NCBI GenBank assembly: GCA_001661515.1
Contig: LUVW01000012.1
Coordinates: forward strand, 1 to 64,000
DNA: 64,000 bases
Origin: Capniomyces stellatus
Taxonomy: Eukaryota > Kickxellomycota > Harpellomycetes > Harpellales > Legeriomycetaceae
Direction: 5' to 3'
The notes under the pieces: generated by a model
Database searches by the model: none
Seen by the model: only the letters and a program-made list of their open reading frames with translations
What the model was told of the DNA's origin: nothing
Position numbers and translations under genes: made by a program
Shown: piece after piece, positions 57,314 to 64,000 of the stretch
Numbering within the stretch: the stretch's first letter is position 1
How the letters are laid out: every line of letters begins with the position of its first letter

Positions 57314-58875
57314 ATGAGAATAGGATTAATTTCGTTGCTGGCAGTGTCCGTTTTTGCTGACATCAACAACGTAGTAGTTAAAAAGTCTGAGTATGATGAT
57401 TTTAAAATCAAAATATCAGTAAAAATCGACCCCAAGGACAGCAACTGTGTATCAAATCGTTGTTATAAAAAAAGTAAGTAGGATATTCACATACAGTAAT
57501 ACCTGGTTTTTTTTCTGCATTACAACTCTTGAACCGTTTGTGCTTTCTGGACGTTTTACATTCTCAACTTGTATCGAGAGTAGTAAAGAGTGCAAGAATA
57601 CATCTTATAAAAGCACAAGCGTCGATAATATGGCGATAAAGTCTCCAATTTATGAAACTGTTGTTACAACAGCGTTAGATTTTTGCATTATTAACTTTTA
57701 TAATGACCTGCTTTCAAACAGTTAAAATTAGAAAATGCATAATGCCCGCAAAGGTCATCTGTATAAAAAAGTGCTGCAAACCAGCAAAAAATCTCGAACA
57801 GTACAGAGCTTGTATCAGAAAGTGTGGGAAAAAATGCTTGTGCAGAAAAAACAAATATAACCACACTCTATGCAAACCAGGAGTCACCGATCCAGATGCT
57901 TGTTTCAAAGCAAGCGGGTTATGCAAAACAAAAAAAAAAGTCAACACCAAATATGGATTCTTACCACCAGCCGTCAAAACAACACAAAGTATTCTCTCAG
58001 TCCTGCCAACCAAAACCATGACTCAGCTTGGATCAAACCGCGCTCTTGGAAAGGCGACAATCCTATATCCCAGTGCATTTATAAAAGCACCCGTTATAAC
58101 AGGACGTGTGGTTTCCTCTTTAGCGCGTAAGTTTGGTGTACCACCACCATCTCCATCACCATCGCTAGCTTTGAAAACACAAGCTCAGACATCTCAGCCT
58201 AAATATCCAACAGCAGCAAGAGCAAGAGCAACAGCAACAGTAGCAGCTTCTTTACACACACTTGGAGGCGTGGAACGCTTAAACAAAGATTATTTAATGC
58301 GACAGAGACTCTCTAGTAAGCCATCAAGTTCAGCTAAAGTAATCCAGCCAAGAAAATGGCAAGCTACAAACCTATCTTTTAGCAAGATCAATACCATGGC
58401 TAAAAGCGGGCTGATAGGTTCACTAAAAGCAACAGGCACCACAACCCCATTACAGACTCTTAGAAGTAATAAACGCTTTAACAAAGATAGTATGCCACAA
58501 GAAAAGCGTACCAGCAAGATCTCGAGCTCAGTGGTGGCTGCGATTCCAAGGGTGCAGAGTATATTCAACTTGGGTATACAAAGACAAGTGAGCACCGGAG
58601 CAAGTCGTACTATTGCTAAAAGCAGTAATGCAGTCGATAGCATATCAAAGAGTATTAGTAGAGAAATAAAAAAGTTGGTTGAGAACGGCATTAAATCGAT
58701 AAGGGTGTCATCAAGACTAGAGAACTTGGTTAAATCCAATAAAGTGCTGGTGTCAAAGGTAACAAAGAGTTCTCGCGGCACAACTAGCTTAACGGCGCTC
58801 CCAACGCGTGCTATCCCCAATAGTAAGAGGAAAAGAAGGTCTGCAATTACGCGGATGGAAGTCGACGATGATTAG
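57314..58875 (+). CDS. Secreted Cys-rich protein with basic Ser/Thr/Lys tail
   Basis: I do not recognise the family. A two-exon model (57314..57473 and 57722..58875) joins in phase to 437 residues; the 248-base intron has a GTAAGT donor and a CAACAG-like acceptor. The start MRIGLISLLAVSVFADINN is a clear signal peptide, cleaved after about residue 15. Residues about 45-130 contain 13 cysteines with many lysines, for example 'KVICIKKCCKPAKN', 'CIRKCGKKCLCRKNK' and 'CFKASGLCKTKKK', suggesting a disulfide-rich or metal-binding domain. The remaining 300 residues are Ser/Thr/Ala/Lys-rich and probably disordered. A phrase 'LxxxxRxNKxFNKD' occurs twice ('VERLNKDYLM', 'RSNKRFNKDSM'), hinting at an internal duplication. 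The C-terminus has 'NSKRKRRSAITRMEVDDD', a nuclear-localisation-like basic cluster plus acidic end. A small exon within the intron cannot be excluded. It could be an effector-like or cell-wall protein; that is speculation. Confidence 0.6.
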
Positions 58876-59453
58876 AGCAGAGTTTTTAGTTGAGATAGCT
58901 TAGCCTTATTTATCGATGTATTTTTATTTCAATTACCAAGACAAGCACAAATGTTGAAGTTCTAAAGCAGCGCCTTTATTACCAAATACTCGGATTAGTA
59001 TCTACTTGGATCATTATCTATTCGTATTACTATTCCTACATCTATTACTATCCATATTATTTACTTTAATGATATTCTTGGTTTACTTTTTATTCGATCC
59101 CCTTTGGTCAAATAAAAAATTGGAAGAAAACTAGAATACTATGAGGATCGGGAGTTTTTCTCTCTCTTTAGGATTAAACTATATTGATTGTATTCGCCAA
59201 TTAAGATGTTCTTGATAAAAACCGAATGTTTGCGTTTTGCTTTTTTTTTTAAAATTGGAATTAAACGCTTTTTGTGATTTTAAAACGTTTAAATCTAATT
59301 AAGCCACTGTTTCCTTGTTTTCTTTTAATAAGACTTTTTTTTTCTGGTCGCCCTCAACCATTCACCTGATTTATTCGTTGGAGATTTAGACAATAAAGGT
59401 ATATTACATTCACAAACACAAAAACGCACACACACGCATATTTATCTATATAA
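58876..59453. promoter_or_regulatory. Upstream region of NUDT21
   Basis: 578 bases between two plus-strand genes. A CA-rich stretch (about 59411-59440) followed by TATTTATCTATATAA ends directly at the NUDT21 start codon. The latter looks TATA-like but sits too close to the ATG to be the usual TATA box. Confidence 0.35.
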
Positions 59454-60254
<801 letters not shown>

Positions 60255-60733
60255 AGGTTTAGAACATGTATAGTCTGGCTGCCTGATCCATAAAGTCATA
60301 GTATAGATACGTTTCAAGTTTTTCTTTTATGTGCAAGATTGGATGCTGTTCCAAGTGCCAATGCAGCCTGGGAATTCGGTTAGTCGAATAACAATAATTT
60401 AGCAGCCAATGCTATCTTACTCGTTAGTAGAGTAGATTTCTCAGTAGAACCTCTTTCTGAGAAATGAGAAAGAGATGCACTTATAAATGATTTAGCCAAT
60501 TAACCACACAATAAGCTGGGTTGAATCTTTGACACAAGTTGTTGGTATACTCAAAATCTTTAACTCGTACTACAGACTATAAATAATCTAATTACACCCA
60601 AAAGTCTTGCCTGTGTTTAAAATAAAAAAGGAAGGGGAAAAAAAAATAGAAAACGCGTGACTTTATCAACAATTGAATGGAAGTACCATCTCAGTTGGGG
60701 ATAAATGTATAAAGAAAATAATTACAAATAGTT
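60255..60733. other. Convergent intergenic region
   Basis: 479 bases between the stop codons of NUDT21 (plus) and the PRKRIP1-like gene (minus). It contains AATAAA-like and A-rich signals near 60618-60648. No gene is seen. Confidence 0.45.
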
Positions 60734-61525
60734 TCAAAAGTCCTCTTCGTCTATAACCTTGACAAATGACATTGGCTTCGTTTTATATATCACGTCTCTC
60801 TGAGAATCTGCGTTTGATTTCGAGAGCTCATCTGGATTGGCATTCCCAGAGATCGAAGAAAGGCCCCTGCTTGGCGGCATATCACTTTTTGCGACTGAAT
60901 GACCCATTTCCGTGGTTGGCTCTGGATTTAAATCAATACTGTTGCGAATCATTTTGAATTCCTTTTCAGCATTTGCCTCACCATCAGCGCTTATCGACTT
61001 CAAGTCGCCTGGATTGTCGCCCTTTGCTGACTGTGTTTCGTTTTTGTTTTTATTTGAAGATCCGTGTTTTCGTTTCTGACGCTTCTCTCTTCGCTTTTCA
61101 CGTTTTTCCTCTTCAATCTTGTTTGCTAGTATACTTCTTTCGTGAAATTCTCTGGTTTTCTCATCCTGCTCAGCCTCTTTTTCCAAAAGAGATTGTCTTG
61201 CGAATTCTTTTCTGCGCAGATTACGGTAGACATGGAACTCGCCACTTCCTGCTCCAGCACTCGAACCCGAGTATGTTTTGACAAATTCGGGGGGAGGCTT
61301 AAGTTTGTGTATTTTACTCTCAGGAATATATACAGGCTTCTCGGGGTTTTTAAGCAGCTTTAGCAATTGGATCCTTTGTTGCTGTAGTGGTGTTAAATTG
61401 TGCAGATTGTACTTTTCACCAGTTTCAGGATCTACAAATCCCTTCGGCTCAGACTCGGTCACCCGCTTGTTTGCAGAGCCCTCGTGGTTCGCTACTACGG
61501 CGTCTGCCTTGCTACTTTGGTTCAT
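60734..61525 (-). CDS. PRKRIP1-like (DUF1168) spliceosome-associated protein
   Basis: Single exon, 263 residues. The family block 'KPPPEFVKTYSGSSAGAGSG' followed by 'EFHVYRNLRRKEFARQ' (about residues 75-110) is diagnostic of PRKRIP1/DUF1168. It is preceded by a helix, 'QQQRIQLLKLLKNPEKPVYI', as in the human protein ('LMKNPDKAVPIPE'). A long basic helix follows ('RSILANKIEEEKREKRREKR', then 'QKRKHGSSNKNKN'). Human PRKRIP1 is a component of the C-complex and later spliceosome, where a long helix bridges the U2 snRNP. That role is inferred here by homology. The C-terminal 100 residues are Ser/Asn/Asp-rich and not conserved to my knowledge. The gene is longer than the human protein (184 residues), mainly from this tail. 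Confidence 0.9.
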   Translation of the reverse strand: MNQSSKADAVVANHEGSANKRVTESEPKGFVDPETGEKYNLHNLTPLQQQRIQLLKLLKNPEKPVYIPESKIHKLKPPPEFVKTYSGSSAGAGSGEFHVYRNLRRKEFARQSLLEKEAEQDEKTREFHERSILANKIEEEKREKRREKRQKRKHGSSNKNKNETQSAKGDNPGDLKSISADGEANAEKEFKMIRNSIDLNPEPTTEMGHSVAKSDMPPSRGLSSISGNANPDELSKSNADSQRDVIYKTKPMSFVKVIDEEDF

Positions 61526-62001
61526 TTATAATTTCTATTTTACGTTTAAAAATAGAAATCGAGTCTAGTGATAATATTATTGTAAAAGCAAAAGACAAAA
61601 AACTATTTTACATTTTAATAACCGCGTTTAAATCGATTTCTAGCGCAATTAAAGGGAAATATTGAGCTAAAATCGTTCTAAAACTAGACTGAATTTCAAC
61701 AATAAAAGAATAAAACTATACTGAATTGATTCTCAACAAATAACGAAAAATGCACTTTAAACCAAAAAAAAAAGTAGAGATCAAAAAGTCAAAAATCTTG
61801 TTAGTACCAAAATCTGGAGTAATAGGGCGTATTGAAGAATTTAAAAGTCATTAGACACAATTCAATATTAACAATAAAAATGATAACAACAATAATGATA
61901 ACTATAATAATGATAACTATAATAACAAAGCATTAGCCATACTGCTAATAAAGTGAACAAAAAAAAATAAAAGTGAAGATGAAAGCACTAATACTAACGG
62001 T
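61526..62001. other. Intergenic, PRKRIP1-like upstream region
   Basis: 476 AT-rich bases upstream of the PRKRIP1-like start codon and downstream of the next minus-strand gene. A 15-base unit (AATAATGATAACTAT) occurs twice in tandem at 61891..61920. No gene is seen. Confidence 0.45.
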
Positions 62002-63930
62002 TTAGCTGCTTCTAGTTAGCTCTGATATTGTCGAGTATAGGTCGATGGCCTCCTTGATTACCGCGTGTGAGAGACAAAATGATGAAATTTCGATTTTGAA
62101 CTCGTTGGGATTAATCAAGTTTCGGCTCAGCAAGTTTTTGAACAAAACACAAGTCTATATGAATTTCAATATATATAAAAACACATGTCTACGTATTAAT
62201 TTGCACTAAATCTGTAACACGTCTTTTTTTTTCACTCGTTATTTTTCTGCGTAAATACAGTTATATATACATTATACTTAGTGACAAGATATCAAATATG
62301 AGGTGCGAGTAAATAAAGCATCATACTAGTTTGGCGTGGTGGTACATAGTAGACTTGGTAGAAGCATTATTTCTACAGGTTGATTCTGCAGTGTTGAGGT
62401 AGTAATGCCATGTATCAGTGTATACGTCTTCGATTCTAGAAATGAATAGCTCTATTGTACGGTTATGAAGCAATACGGTGGATATATTGGATATCGATCT
62501 ACACAAAACACTGTACTCAAAAGTAGAAATAAAAATAAAATGCAAGAGTTGGGTTAGTGGTACACTTTTTTTTTTCTTAATCCCACACTGTGCACTTTGA
62601 ATGTTTTAATTATAATACCAGACAGAGAGACATCGTGGTTCGTACATATTATAGCTGTCTTTGTTGAAATGCGATTTGCAAATCGAAGTCAGTAGCTCAT
62701 AGCAATTCTCGATGAATATTGGTATTGACTCAAACCTCGTCACAAATACCTGATTCAAATCATCTACTTGTGACAGTAGCATAATTGCTTCCTAACGTTT
62801 TTTATTAGTTAATGGTTTAGCGCTTGAAGCCAAAATGCAATATTTATATTCTTTATATACTATATTTCTCACATTCTGCCTTGCCAAAGAGATGGGCTCT
62901 GAAATAGAATCGTCCAGCACGTCGAGGATAAATTTAGACGCATCAGTCGCATTCGGGTATAATATTCTCTATGAACCATACATTGTTTTAAACAAAACAT
63001 GCAGGTATTTTCTTATTTCCGCCAATAGTACAGCTATAACCACCAACAGCTGAATACAAAAGCATAAAAAACAACGCAATTGTGTATTACCTTGATCGAG
63101 TTTTGCACCGACAAGCTGACAATAGCGGCTAGCTTTATATCTTTATCTTTTGACTCCTTTGTATCAACATCCCCATATATATATTTCGACACAAGTTAGC
63201 TGAGCAGCATTATTAATTCATCATAGACATATAGCATAGTCAAAGTGTATTACGTTGGATGGACTACTAACTACTTTGCCTTGGCACATTTCTGGATCAA
63301 AATCAACACTCGTTTCCGAATACCCAAAGGCATGTTTATCGTCGAGTTCAGAAGCCTTTAAAACGCTCACTGTTGACTTTTCTTCATACTAACATTATAT
63401 AGAATATATATATATATAACCACTCAATAACAGCAAATCCAACAATTCCTAAGCGTGCAAAAGCAACAGCGTCTAGATGATATAAACAATAGTGCGAGCC
63501 AGCTTACATCAAAATTATCATTTGAAGCCAATACTTCTATAAAGCCCCTCAAATAGTTGAACAAGGATGCCCTCCCAGTGTCCAGCACAGACTTTTTCGC
63601 CAATTTAAGAGTCACGCTGCTGTTTTCCTGCTTGAAAAATGTCAGCATGCTGATTTTATGCAATAAATACAAAACCAGCATTGATTGTCTCTTTTTAGCC
63701 AAATGTTCTCTTGAGCTTTTCTGTTTGCCTTTATTTCCTAAATCCTATGAGTTATTTGATTGACGATTCAACATTTTTATCCATCTATTTCTTTTTTTTG
63801 TTTTAGAATTTTGGGTACTTGAATAATATTCACCACCAAAACCATGCTGTATTGTGTCTAAGACATGCCGTTTCGATGCTCTTCTCGCGGAGACATGGTA
63901 TTTGGTAGTGAATAAAGTTACTAAATCCAT
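62002..63930 (-). CDS. Unrecognised helical protein, about seven exons
   Basis: A chain of open stretches with matching splice signals and phases. Proposed exons are 63930..63834, 63737..63508, 63388..63254, a short exon ending at 63091 (its 5' end is not fixed, about 63120-63160), 62791..62619, 62510..62327 and 62154..62002, ending in TAA. The start is taken at MDLVTLFTTKYHVSARRASK because it lies in frame with the second exon. The product, about 350 residues, is rich in Leu, Ile, Ser and Asn and looks mostly helical: 'SMLVLYLLHKISMLTFFKQE', 'ASLFNYLRGFIEVLAS', 'QNSIKEAIMLLSQVDDLNQV', 'RTIELFISRIEDVYTDTWHY', 'SHAVIKEAIDLYSTISELTR'. I recognise no catalytic motif or named domain. A scaffold or tethering-complex type protein is possible but unproven. 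An ATG beyond the window edge is not excluded. Confidence 0.45.
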
Positions 63931-64000
63931 CGAGTAAATTGTTGAATATAATCAACATACATGTAAACTGAGTTCTTGCAAAATACCCTCAAACTTGATG
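63931..64000. other. Right edge of window
   Basis: 70 bases upstream of the proposed start of the last gene. An open minus-strand stretch followed by GTATGT could be an upstream exon, but its phase does not join the next exon cleanly. Confidence 0.25.

Overview
The window reads as nuclear DNA of an AT-rich, intron-rich fungus that uses the standard genetic code: TAA, TAG and TGA all end genes I could reconstruct. Almost every gene has introns, mostly 80-210 bases, with GT donors (often GTAAGT-like) and TAG or CAG acceptors. Three permeases of the fungal YAT amino-acid transporter type argue for fungi. CFIm25, a DUF1168/PRKRIP1 protein and a kinesin-4-class motor, together with dense introns, argue against a Saccharomyces-like yeast. 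A low-GC early-diverging lineage such as Kickxellomycotina/Zoopagomycota would fit, but that placement is inference.

Layout. 0.1-7.0 kb is a dense housekeeping block: a partial VPS51-like GARP subunit (cut by the left edge), DPH6 (diphthine-ammonia ligase, 7 exons), YOS1 (ER-Golgi transport, 3 exons) and, head to head with YOS1, a CYB5RL-type flavin reductase. 7.4-17.4 kb is one minus-strand gene for a kinesin of about 2971 residues. 17.4-32 kb is sparse, with a GPI-anchored SGNH-fold protein that lacks its catalytic residues, SNF8/VPS22 (ESCRT-II, 6 exons), a tubulin-tyrosine-ligase-like protein and long gene-free stretches. 32-44 kb carries three amino-acid permeases (two as a tail-to-tail inverted pair sharing a converted tract) and CDK7/Kin28. 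44-54.3 kb holds a BLOC1S6-like coiled-coil protein, an SMYD-type SET/MYND methyltransferase, SURF6/Rrp14 and TAM41. 57-64 kb holds a secreted Cys-rich protein, CFIm25 (NUDT21), a PRKRIP1-like protein and an unrecognised seven-exon gene.

The genes mostly act independently. Loose themes are membrane traffic (VPS51, YOS1, SNF8, BLOC1S6-like), transcription and RNA processing (CDK7, CFIm25, PRKRIP1, SURF6), microtubules (kinesin, TTL) and amino-acid uptake. I recognised no tRNA, rRNA, CRISPR, transposase or reverse transcriptase. Exon models were made by hand from reading frame, splice signals and remembered family consensus, and should be tested with transcripts. The most notable points are the giant kinesin, the SGNH pseudoenzyme, the permease conversion tract, a minisatellite of donor-like units inside a DPH6 intron, and the Cys-rich secreted protein.
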